From DATFQI01 sp035264365 (GTDB lineage Bacteria > Actinomycetota > Thermoleophilia > Solirubrobacterales > Solirubrobacteraceae), in NCBI GenBank assembly GCA_035264365.1, contig DATFQI010000041.1:1-28626 (forward strand): DNA of 28,626 nt, in the 5' to 3' direction. Below, one piece after another: positions 15,254 through 22,253 of the stretch (the first letter of the stretch is position 1; every line of letters begins with the position of its first letter). The translations under genes were made by a program, and so were the position numbers. The notes under the pieces were generated by a model. That model had not been told where the DNA came from, ran no database searches, and saw nothing but the letters and a program-made list of their open reading frames with translations.

Positions 15254-17167
15254 ATGGCGGCGACGTTCGGAGCGCTGCTGGCCGAGCGCCGCGCCGCGCC
15301 GCTCGGCCGCGACGACGAGCTCGCCGCGCTGCTCGGCCTGATCGAGGCCGGCGGCCCCATGGCGGCGATCGTCCACGGCGTCGCGGGCGCCGGCAAGTCC
15401 GCGCTGCTGCGCGCCTTCCGCGCCGAGGCGGCCGCGCGCGGCGCGGCGGTGGTCGCGATCGACGGCCGGGCGGTCGAGCCGACGGAGCACGCCTTCCGCG
15501 CGGCGCTTGCCGACGGTCAGCCGGCCGCTGCGCCGGAGCGCCGCGCTGCGCCGGGCGCGCCCCTCACCGTGCTCGTCGTCGACGCGGCCGAGCGGCTGCG
15601 CCTGATCGACGGCTGGCTGCGGCAGGAGCTGCTGCCGTCGCTGCCCGCGCACGTGCGGCTCGTGCTCGCCACCCGCGACGCGCCCGGTGCCGCGTGGCGG
15701 AGCGCGTTCGGCGAGCTGCTGCTGACCGTGCCGCTCGGCCCGCTGGCGCCCGCCGACGCCTGCGAGGTGCTGCGCCGCGCCGGGCTCGACGAGGAGCAGG
15801 CCGCGTGGGTCAACCGCTTCACGCGCGGGCACCCGCTGTCGCTGCAGCTCGCCGCCTCGGCCGTCCGCGCCCGCCCGCACGAACCCGAGGACGCGATTCT
15901 GCCGACCGTCGTGCAGGAGCTCGCCGCGCTCTACTTGGACGGGCTCGACGCCGCCACGCGCGAGGGGCTCGACGCCACCTCGGTGCTGCGCCGCGTGACG
16001 CTCTCGCTGCTGGAGGCGGTCGTGCCCGGCGAGCCGCCGCAGGCCGCGTTCGCGCGGCTCGCGTCGCTGCCGTTCGCCGAGCTCGGGCGCGAGGGCCTCG
16101 TGATCAACGACACCGTGCGCGAGGCCGTGCTCGCGCTCCTGCGCTCCACCGACCCGGTCCGCCACCGCGCCTACCGCGCAGCCGCCTGGCGGCAGATCCG
16201 CAGCGAGCTGGCAGGCGGCGCCGGCGCGGCGCGCTGGGCGTCGGTGGCCGACATGCTCGCGCTCGTCGAGGAGCCGCTCGTGCGCGAGGCGTTCTTCCCG
16301 TCCTCGGTCCAGCACTTCGCGGTCGAGCGCGCGCGGCCCGCCGACGGCGCTGCGATCGAGGCGATCGCCGCCCGCCACGAGACGCCCGAGGAGGTCGCGC
16401 TCGTGCGCGCCTGGTGGAGCGCCGTGCCGCACGCGTTCCGCGTCGCGCGCGACCCGCGCGGGCGCGTCGTCGCCTTCACGGTGCTGTGCGAGCTCGGCGA
16501 CGTGCCGCGGCGGCTGCTCGCCGAGGACCCGATCTGCGAGCCGTGGCGGCGGCACCTGGCCGAGCACCCGGTGCCCGAGGGCCAGCAGGTCCTGGTCGCC
16601 CGCCAGGCGCTCGCGCACGCCACCGGCGTGGCGACCTCGCCCTGCCTGGCCGCGCTGCTGCGCGACCTCGAGCGGGCCACCCTGGGCGCCGGGCCGGCGG
16701 TGCGACGGATCTACTCGGTCGTGCGCGGCGACGCGCTGCTGGCGCAGATCGGGCCGCTCGGCTTCACGCCGCTGCCCGGCCGGGAGGTCGTGGTCGGCGG
16801 GCTGGCGCACCGCCCGACGCTGTGCGACCTCGGGCCCGACTCGGTCGCGGGCTGGGTCTCGCGGCTGGCGGCCGACGGCCCGGCCGTCGAGGCCACGCGG
16901 CTGGACGGGGACGCGCGCGAGCTGGTGCTCGACGGGCGCCGGATCGCGCTCACCAAGCTCGAGTGCGACGTGCTCGCGCACCTGCGCGATCGCGAGGGCC
17001 GCGCCGTCACGCGCGAATCGCTGCTGCGCGACGTCTGGGGCTACGAGTGGACCGGCGGCTCGAACGTCGTGGAGGTCGCCGTGTCCGGGCTCCGGCGCAA
17101 GCTCGGCAGCCGCGCCGGCGCGCTCCAGACCGTGCGCGGCGTCGGCTACCGGCTGCGCGAGCTGTAG
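15254..17167 (+). CDS. AAA ATPase / GNAT-like / winged-helix fusion regulator
   Basis: A 637-residue protein with an unusual order of parts. An AAA_16/STAND-like ATPase has Walker A GVAGAGKS (42-49), Walker B LTVLVVDAAERL (about 104-115) and a helical lid ending near 340. A middle section (about 352-490) resembles a GNAT-type acyltransferase fold (HFAVERARPADGAAIEAIA, then VARDPRGRVVAFTVLCEL). A C-terminal OmpR/PhoB-type DNA-binding winged helix covers 550-637 (LTKLECDVLAHLRDREGRAV, then TVRGVGYRLREL). It has no receiver domain, so it is probably a one-component, nucleotide-controlled transcription factor. The ATG follows the DUF4242 stop by 2 bp. The GNAT-like call is from pattern only. Confidence 0.85.
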   Translation: MAATFGALLAERRAAPLGRDDELAALLGLIEAGGPMAAIVHGVAGAGKSALLRAFRAEAAARGAAVVAIDGRAVEPTEHAFRAALADGQPAAAPERRAAPGAPLTVLVVDAAERLRLIDGWLRQELLPSLPAHVRLVLATRDAPGAAWRSAFGELLLTVPLGPLAPADACEVLRRAGLDEEQAAWVNRFTRGHPLSLQLAASAVRARPHEPEDAILPTVVQELAALYLDGLDAATREGLDATSVLRRVTLSLLEAVVPGEPPQAAFARLASLPFAELGREGLVINDTVREAVLALLRSTDPVRHRAYRAAAWRQIRSELAGGAGAARWASVADMLALVEEPLVREAFFPSSVQHFAVERARPADGAAIEAIAARHETPEEVALVRAWWSAVPHAFRVARDPRGRVVAFTVLCELGDVPRRLLAEDPICEPWRRHLAEHPVPEGQQVLVARQALAHATGVATSPCLAALLRDLERATLGAGPAVRRIYSVVRGDALLAQIGPLGFTPLPGREVVVGGLAHRPTLCDLGPDSVAGWVSRLAADGPAVEATRLDGDARELVLDGRRIALTKLECDVLAHLRDREGRAVTRESLLRDVWGYEWTGGSNVVEVAVSGLRRKLGSRAGALQTVRGVGYRLREL

Positions 17168-17187
17168 GGCGGCGACACGCGCCGCCC
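17167..17187. terminator. Hairpin between convergent genes
   Basis: GGGCGGCG (17167-17174) pairs with CGCCGCCC (17180-17187) around a 5-nt loop, directly after the TAG of the AAA regulator and before the stop of the convergent DUF892-like gene. It has an 8-bp GC stem and no U tract; it could serve both strands. Confidence 0.55.
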
Positions 17188-17200
17188 GCGGGTGACGGCG

Positions 17201-17776
17201 CTAGCCGACGGCGCTGAGCTTGCGGGTGGCGGCCGCCTTGACCTGCGGCACGGCGTCCTCGCCCGTGCGGCTCTCGAAGGTGTCGACGGCGAGCCGCGCG
17301 ATCACCGCGCGCAGGTCGGCGAGCATCCGCTCCTCCTGCTTGCGATGGTCGGCCGCGAGCTTGGCGGTCGGGTTGTCCCCGGCCGCCTTGGCGACGGTTT
17401 CGAGCACGTCGTAGGTCGCGATCTCCAGCGCCTCGGTGGCGCACTCGTCGCGGGCGTTCTTGAGCATCCGGTCGTGCTGGTCGGCCGTGCGGAGCGCGTC
17501 GAGCGGCCCCTTCGTGAGCACGAGCGCCTGGCCGGCGATGTCGCGCGCGAGCCCGACGCCCGCCCTGAGCGGGTTGCGTCGCGCGTGGCCGACGGCCTTG
17601 CGGCGGCGCTCGATGTTGCGCACCTGGGCGCGCGTCTCCTCGAGATGACGCTCGAGCAGGGCGCGGTAGTCGGGGTCGGTCGTCAGCGCGATGTGCGCGG
17701 TGAGGTTGGTGACGAGCGCCGTCTCCATGGCGTGCGCCTCGTCGAGGTGGCTGCGGGTCAGTGTCTTCGGGTCCAT
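17201..17776 (-). CDS. DUF892-like ferritin-fold protein (YciE/YciF-like)
   Basis: A 191-residue all-helical protein with features of the YciE/YciF ferritin-like superfamily: HLDEAHAMETALVTNLTAHI in helix 1, LLERHLEETRAQVRNIERR in helix 2, DECATEALEIATYDVLETVA in helix 3 and DHRKQEERMLADLRAVI in helix 4. The spaced Glu and His residues (E..H patterns) could form a di-metal site. Family members are stress-induced; catalytic activity is uncertain. ATG 17776 is preferred to an upstream TTG because the sequence before it is not family-like. The start codon lies inside one arm of an inverted repeat. Confidence 0.72.
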   Translation of the reverse strand: MDPKTLTRSHLDEAHAMETALVTNLTAHIALTTDPDYRALLERHLEETRAQVRNIERRRKAVGHARRNPLRAGVGLARDIAGQALVLTKGPLDALRTADQHDRMLKNARDECATEALEIATYDVLETVAKAAGDNPTAKLAADHRKQEERMLADLRAVIARLAVDTFESRTGEDAVPQVKAAATRKLSAVG

Positions 17777-17798
17777 GGGAGTGGGCTGTCCATGGACC
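17770..17798. repeat. 9-bp inverted repeat over the start of the ferritin-like gene
   Basis: GGTCCATGG (17770-17778) and CCATGGACC (17790-17798) are separated by 11 nt. The right arm lies in a perfect 10-bp palindrome GTCCATGGAC (17788-17797), and the left arm includes the start codon of the minus-strand gene. It could be an operator or a translation-controlling hairpin. Confidence 0.4.
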
Positions 17799-17864
17799 GG
17801 GACCCGCAAACGGGCGCCGCAGCGGCAACCGGCCAGGGAGGCCGCCGCGGCGCCACGGGGCGAG

Positions 17865-18407
17865 CTAGGCGGTCGGAGCGGGCTCCTCGGCCTTGCGCTC
17901 GGCGGCGTTCTCCTTGGCGGTCTTGGAGACGCACTTGCCGAAGGCGTTCTTCTTGGTGCCGAAGTCCGTCGCGAACTGGTCGGCGTCGGCCTGCTTGGCG
18001 GCCTTGCAGGACTTGGCGGCGTTGATGCGGTCGTCCTCCTGGGCCTCGTCCTCCTTGTCGGCCGCGGCCTTCTTGGCCTTCGCCTTCTCGGAGACGCACT
18101 TGCCGAAGGCGTTCTTGGAGCCCGGCGTCTTCAGCGCCCGGCACTCCTCGCGGGCCGCCACCTTGGCCGCCTTCTCCTGGGTGGCGTCCTCGGCCGCGTC
18201 CTTCTTGGCCGTCTGCGAGACGCACTTGCCGTAGGCGTTCTTCTTGGTGCCGAACATCGTCGCGAAGTTCGCGCCCGACGCCTTCTTGAACTCCTTGCAG
18301 TACTTTGCGGCGTTCTTGAAGTCCGCAGGAGCGGGATCCTGGGCGGACGCGGCCGCGGGGGCGATGACCGTCGCCGACAGGGCGGCGGCGAGCAGAAGCT
18401 TCTTCAT
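17865..18407 (-). CDS. Secreted protein with three Cys-pair repeats
   Basis: A 180-residue protein with a Sec signal peptide (MKKLLLAAALSATVIAPAAA, cleavage near ASA-QDP). Three repeats of about 45 residues follow. Each carries a first Cys (AAKYCKEFKKA, AREECRALKT, AAKSCKAAKQ) and a second Cys in a conserved FGTKKNAYGKCVS-type motif (middle copy GSKNAFGKCVS), with Lys/Ala/Glu-rich helical linkers. Six cysteines suggest one disulfide per repeat. The function is unknown and no catalytic motif is visible. GGAGG before ATG 18407 sets the start; a longer in-frame start (18428) would hide the signal peptide. Confidence 0.8.
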   Translation of the reverse strand: MKKLLLAAALSATVIAPAAASAQDPAPADFKNAAKYCKEFKKASGANFATMFGTKKNAYGKCVSQTAKKDAAEDATQEKAAKVAAREECRALKTPGSKNAFGKCVSEKAKAKKAAADKEDEAQEDDRINAAKSCKAAKQADADQFATDFGTKKNAFGKCVSKTAKENAAERKAEEPAPTA

Positions 18408-18470
18408 GCGGGTTCCTCCATTTCGCATTGTCTGGAGAGGAGACCCTGGACGTGCGGCGAGGTTGGCCGG

Positions 18471-18505
18471 TTAGCTCTACAACTACTCGGTGGTACAGTT
18501 GTCGG
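18471..18505 (+). promoter_or_regulatory. Promoter and inverted-repeat operator of the ArsR-family operon
   Basis: TTAGCT (18471-18476), a 17-bp spacer and TACAGT (18494-18499) form a sigma-70-like promoter, ending 6 nt before the ATG at 18506, so the mRNA would be leaderless. A 6-bp inverted repeat ACAACT (18479-18484) / AGTTGT (18497-18502) with a 12-bp centre spans the spacer and covers the -10 box. This is the geometry expected for ArsR-family autorepression. The site and its use by this regulator are inference. Confidence 0.62.
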
Positions 18506-18832
18506 ATGGTCCCGCACCCGCTCCCCGAGCCGCTCGTCGAGCTGCTCGCCCAGCGCTTCCGCGTGATCGGCGAGCCGATGCGCATCCGCATCGTGGATGC
18601 CCTGCGCGACGGTCCGCTGACCGTCAACGAGCTCACCGTCAGGCTCGGCGGCACGCAGCAGAACGTCTCCAAGCACGTCGGCGTCCTCGCGCAGGCGGGC
18701 GTCGTCGATCGCGAGCGTGCCGGCAACCACGTGCGCTGCTCGATCGCCGACGCGAGCGTGTTCGAGCTGTGCGAGATCGTCTGCGGCGGGCTGCGCCGCC
18801 AAGCCTCCGAGCTCGAGGAGCTGCTCGCATGA
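18506..18832 (+). CDS. ArsR/SmtB-family repressor of the persulfide operon
   Basis: A 108-residue winged-helix protein: LAQRFRVIGEPMRIRIVDAL, the recognition helix region LTVRLGGTQQNVSKHVGVL (about 43-61) and the wing RERAGNHVRCSIAD. Three cysteines lie in the C-terminal part (C78, C89, C93), enough for a thiol- or persulfide-based sensor. It lacks a cysteine in the helix before the recognition helix, so it is not a simple match to the two-Cys BigR/SqrR sensors. The TGA overlaps the next ATG (ATGA), tying it to the persulfide dioxygenase, which it probably controls. Confidence 0.87.
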   Translation: MVPHPLPEPLVELLAQRFRVIGEPMRIRIVDALRDGPLTVNELTVRLGGTQQNVSKHVGVLAQAGVVDRERAGNHVRCSIADASVFELCEIVCGGLRRQASELEELLA

Positions 18833-20202
18833 TCTTCCGCCAGATCACCCACGACGACCTCGGCTGCGCCAGCTACCTGATCGGCGACGAGGACGCCGGC
18901 GTGGCCGCCGTCGTTGACCCGCGGCTCGACATCGACGAGTACCTGCGGCTGGCCCGTTACCTGGGCGTGCGGATCGAGCACGTGCTCGAGACCCACAACC
19001 ACGCCGACCACGTCTCCGGCCACGGCCGGCTCGTCTCGGCGACGGGCGCGCGCATCCACATCCACCGCGACGCGGCGCCGGACTACGAGCACGAGCCGTT
19101 CGACGACGGCTGGGAGCTCGAGCTGGGCGCGCTGCGCGTGCGCGCGCTGCACACGCCCGGCCACCGGCCCGAGCACACCGCGTTCGCGCTGATCGACACC
19201 GACCGCGGCGAGGAGCCGTGGGCGGTGCTGTCCGGCGACAGCCTGTTCGTCGGCGACATCGCGCGGCCGGACCTCGCCGTCGACAAGGAGGAGGGCGCGC
19301 GCGGGATCTTCCGCTCGCTGCACGCGCAGCTGCTCTCGCTGCCCGACACCGCGGAGGTGTGGCCGGGGCACCTCGGCGGCTCGCTCTGCGGCGGCCCCGG
19401 GATGAGCCTCAAGGTCGCCTCCACGATCGGCTTCGAGCGCGCCCACCAGGCGCTGCTGCGCGTCTCCGACGAGGACGAGTTCGTGCGCGAGACGATCGCG
19501 GCGCTGGGCCCGCAGCCGCCGAACTTCCGCAACATCGTGGCGCTCAATCGCGGGCCGCTCGTGATGGAGACGCCGGAGGCGCACCCGCTCACGCCGCGCC
19601 AGGTCGAGCAGGCCGATGCGCTGGTCGTGGACGTGCGCACCGAGCTGCAGTTCGACGAGGCGCACATCCCGGGCGCGGTGTCGATCACCGCGCGGCGCGC
19701 CGGCTTCGGCTCCAAGCTGGCCTGGCTGGCGGAGCCGAGGGGGGCGATCGTGCTCGTCGGCCGCGACGACGACGACGCGCTCGTCGCCGCCGGGCTGGCC
19801 GCGGCGGTCGGGCTGCGCCACATCGCGGGCTACCTCGCCGGCGGCATGACCTCCTGGCGCGAGGAGCGCCGCCCGGTCGGGTCCGTGCGACGGATGACCG
19901 TGCCCGAGCTGCACGAGACCTGGGAGGACGGTGACCGCCCGCAGGTGCTCGACGTCCGGGAACAATCCGAGTGGGACGCCGGCCACATCCCCGGCTCCGT
20001 GTTCGAGGCCTACCACGACATCGAGGGCGTGCCCGAGGACATCGACCCGGCGCGGCCCGTCGCGGTCGTTTGCGGCTCCGGCCAGCGCTCCGCTGTCGCC
20101 GCCAGCCTGCTCAAGCGCCACGGCGCGACCGACGTGATCCACGTCGTCGACGGCGGCGTGCCGCTGTGGGAGCGCAGCGGCTGGCCCGTCGAGCGCGGCT
20201 GA
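18829..20202 (+). CDS. CstB-type persulfide dioxygenase-rhodanese fusion
   Basis: A 457-residue protein in three parts. Residues 1-245 are an ETHE1/persulfide-dioxygenase metallo-beta-lactamase domain with ETHNHADHVSGH (H56, H58, D60, H61), HTPGH (H112 region), SGDSLFVGDIARPD (D137) and WPGHLGGSLCGG (H181). Residues 260-350 form a rhodanese-like domain whose active loop reads GRDDDD, without cysteine. Residues 355-457 are a rhodanese with catalytic Cys415 in VCGSGQRS. This MBL, pseudo-rhodanese, rhodanese order is that of staphylococcal CstB, which oxidises persulfides and yields thiosulfate. It is likely a cytosolic sulfide/persulfide detoxifier under the ArsR-type protein before it. Confidence 0.93.
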   Translation: MIFRQITHDDLGCASYLIGDEDAGVAAVVDPRLDIDEYLRLARYLGVRIEHVLETHNHADHVSGHGRLVSATGARIHIHRDAAPDYEHEPFDDGWELELGALRVRALHTPGHRPEHTAFALIDTDRGEEPWAVLSGDSLFVGDIARPDLAVDKEEGARGIFRSLHAQLLSLPDTAEVWPGHLGGSLCGGPGMSLKVASTIGFERAHQALLRVSDEDEFVRETIAALGPQPPNFRNIVALNRGPLVMETPEAHPLTPRQVEQADALVVDVRTELQFDEAHIPGAVSITARRAGFGSKLAWLAEPRGAIVLVGRDDDDALVAAGLAAAVGLRHIAGYLAGGMTSWREERRPVGSVRRMTVPELHETWEDGDRPQVLDVREQSEWDAGHIPGSVFEAYHDIEGVPEDIDPARPVAVVCGSGQRSAVAASLLKRHGATDVIHVVDGGVPLWERSGWPVERG

Positions 20203-20205
20203 CGG

Positions 20206-20748
20206 GTGCCGCTCAGCCGCGTGATCCGAGTAGCCCACACCGCCGACCTCGAGAAGGCCCTCCTCGGGGAGGTCTGGGACATGCTCGTCGAGGTCTTCGA
20301 GGGCGACATCGAGGAGAGCGACTGGGAGCACGCGCTGGGCGGGATCCACGCGCTCGCCTACGAGGACGGCGAGCTGGTCGGGCACGCGTCGGTCGTCCAG
20401 CGGCGGCTGATCCACGACGGGCGCGCACTGCGCACCGGCTACGTCGAGGCCGTCGGCGTCAGGGCGCACGCGCGCCGGCGCGGCCACGCGGGCGCGCTGA
20501 TGGACGCGATCGAGCGCGTCATCCGGGGTGCTTACGAGCTCGGCGCGCTTGGTGCCAGCGACATGGCGCTGCCGTTCTACCGCACCCGCGGCTGGCTGCC
20601 GTGGGAGGGGGAGACGTACACGCTGACGCCGCAGGGCATCGAGCGCACGCCGGACGACGACGACGCGCTGCTCGTGCTCGAGGTGACGACCGAGCTCGAC
20701 CGCGCGGCCTTCATCACCTGCGACTGGCGCGACGGCGCCGTCTGGTAG
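20206..20748 (+). CDS. AAC(2')-I family aminoglycoside 2'-N-acetyltransferase
   Basis: A 180-residue GNAT protein that closely follows the mycobacterial AAC(2')-Ic type as I recall it: VAHTADL at the start, ESDWEHALGGIHALAYEDG, QRRLIHDGRALRTGYVEAVG, a CoA-binding VRAHARRRGHAGALMDAIE segment, RGAYELGALGASD, YRTRGWLPWEG, and an end in CDWRDGAVW. These enzymes acetylate the 2'-amine of aminoglycosides with acetyl-CoA. Chromosomal copies occur as intrinsic genes and need not give clinical resistance. GTG 20206 lies 3 bp after the CstB-type stop; GTG 20221 is an alternative start. Co-transcription with the persulfide genes is likely. Confidence 0.87.
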   Translation: MPLSRVIRVAHTADLEKALLGEVWDMLVEVFEGDIEESDWEHALGGIHALAYEDGELVGHASVVQRRLIHDGRALRTGYVEAVGVRAHARRRGHAGALMDAIERVIRGAYELGALGASDMALPFYRTRGWLPWEGETYTLTPQGIERTPDDDDALLVLEVTTELDRAAFITCDWRDGAVW

Positions 20749-20805
20749 CCCGTTCACAGGACCGTCACCCGGTGGGGCGCGCCGCCGACCAACCTGCGCG
20801 CCACC

Positions 20806-22212
20806 ATGACTGCCACGCATGACACGGCCGCCGAGGGCGGCCTCTCACGCCGCTCCGTCCTCGGCCGCGGGGCCGCCGGCCTCGGCATCGCGCTGACCGG
20901 GAGCCTCAACGGCCTGTTCGGCACCGCCGCCTCAGCCCTCGGCGCGGCGCGCGCGGCCGGCTACGGCCCGCTGATCGCCGATCCGAACGGGCTGCTGGCG
21001 CTCCCTGAGGGATTCACGTACACGATCGTCGCGCAGGCGGGCGTGACCGAGCTCGAAAGCGGCGAGCCGACGCCCGGCGACCCCGACGGCACGGCCGCCT
21101 TCGTGCGCCGCGGCGGCAACGGCAGCGTCCTCGTCAACAACCACGAGATGGGCGCCGTCACCGAGCGCAACGCCGTGCCACCCGTGCCGGGCTTCACCTA
21201 TGACCCCGCCTTCGGCGGCGGCACCACGAACATCGAGGTGGACAAGGACGGCAAGCGCGTCCGCGAGTACGTCTCGCTGGCGGGCACGAACAACAACTGC
21301 GCCGGCGGCAAGACGCCGTGGGAGACCTGGCTGACCTGCGAGGAGTCCGAGTCCAGGACGACGGACCCGATCCCGCACGGCTACGTCTTCGAGGTCTCGC
21401 CGTACGACCAGAGCGCCAACCGCGACCCGAAGCCGATCAAGGCCTTCGGCCGCTACGCCCACGAGTCGTGCGTGGTCGAGCCGCAGGGCGCCCGCGTCTA
21501 CCTCACCGAGGACGCGAGCAATCCGAACGGCCTGCTGTACCGCTGGACCGCGCCCGACAGCGCGCTGCCGCTGGGCGAGGGCTCGTTCCGCAAGCTCGTC
21601 GACGACGCGGGCACGCTGGAGGCGATGCGGGCCAGCACGCGTTCGGGCACCTTCGTACCGGACCTCTCGGTGGCCACGCGGCCGGGCACGACCTACCGCG
21701 TCGAGTGGGTCGACGTGCCCGACCGCGACGCGCGCACCACCTCGACGCGCAAGCAGCCCTACGCGAGGCCCATCACGCGCTCGCGCAAGCTCGAGGGCAT
21801 GTGGTGGGGCGACGGCGGCGCGTACTTCGTCGCCTCCTTCGCGCGCTTCTCCGACGGCAGCGAGGCCCAGCACGACGGCCAGGTCTGGTTCCTCGACCCC
21901 GACGAGGACACGATCGAGCTCAAGCTGCACTTCGCGTACACGCCGGACGACCAGGACTCGGACCCGGACGGGCCCGACAACATCACCGTCTCGGCACACG
22001 GCGGGCTGATCATCGCCGAGGACGGCGAGGGGGCCTCGCACCTGGTGGGCTCGACCGACTCGGGCCAGGTGTTCTTCCTCGCGCGCAACGAGCTCAACGA
22101 CTCCGAGTTCGCAGGGCCGTGCTTCTCGGGCGACAAGAAGACGCTGTTCGCGAACATCCAGAGCCCGGGCTACGTGCTGGCGATCCAGGGGCCCTGGCGC
22201 AAGCAGCGCTGA
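20806..22212 (+). CDS. Tat-exported PhoX/DUF839 family protein (phosphatase-like)
   Basis: A 468-residue protein with a twin-arginine signal (SRRSVLGRGAAGLGIALTG, Arg15-Arg16). A DUF839/PhoX beta-propeller follows: SVLVNNHEMG, PWETWLTCEESES, FGRYAHESCVVEP, RVYLTEDASNPNGLLYRW, LEGMWWGDGGAYFVASFA and DNITVSAHGGLIIAEDGEG. These match the PhoX core, where Glu, Cys and Asp residues hold calcium and iron for phosphomonoesterase activity. Tat export would place it at the cell surface for phosphate scavenging. The family also holds members of unknown activity, so the substrate is open. No pho regulatory gene is next to it. Confidence 0.85.
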   Translation: MTATHDTAAEGGLSRRSVLGRGAAGLGIALTGSLNGLFGTAASALGAARAAGYGPLIADPNGLLALPEGFTYTIVAQAGVTELESGEPTPGDPDGTAAFVRRGGNGSVLVNNHEMGAVTERNAVPPVPGFTYDPAFGGGTTNIEVDKDGKRVREYVSLAGTNNNCAGGKTPWETWLTCEESESRTTDPIPHGYVFEVSPYDQSANRDPKPIKAFGRYAHESCVVEPQGARVYLTEDASNPNGLLYRWTAPDSALPLGEGSFRKLVDDAGTLEAMRASTRSGTFVPDLSVATRPGTTYRVEWVDVPDRDARTTSTRKQPYARPITRSRKLEGMWWGDGGAYFVASFARFSDGSEAQHDGQVWFLDPDEDTIELKLHFAYTPDDQDSDPDGPDNITVSAHGGLIIAEDGEGASHLVGSTDSGQVFFLARNELNDSEFAGPCFSGDKKTLFANIQSPGYVLAIQGPWRKQR

Positions 22213-22227
22213 AGCGCCGCGTTCCGT

Positions 22228-22253
22228 CCGCCGGATCCGATGGGATCCGGCGG
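22228..22253 (+). repeat. Perfect 11-bp hairpin abutting the GGDEF start codon
   Basis: CCGCCGGATCC (22228-22238), 4-nt loop GATG, GGATCCGGCGG (22243-22253). The hairpin ends on the base before the ATG at 22254 and starts 15 bp after the PhoX-like stop. It could end the upstream transcript, act as an operator, or control access to the start codon of the diguanylate cyclase. Confidence 0.6.

Noticed and set aside
15122..16981. 619-codon minus-strand frame
   Set aside because: Antisense to the AAA-wHTH regulator, with repetitive Arg/Gln/Val/Gly composition and no motif.
18506..18832. Naming the regulator BigR or SqrR
   Set aside because: The cysteine near the recognition helix that defines those sensors is missing, so only the ArsR family is claimed.
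17758..20820. Minus-strand open frame of more than 1000 codons
   Set aside because: It lies opposite the ArsR, CstB-type, AAC(2') and repeat-protein genes, is rich in Arg/His/Gly/Val with no domain, and is a shadow frame of GC-rich codon bias.
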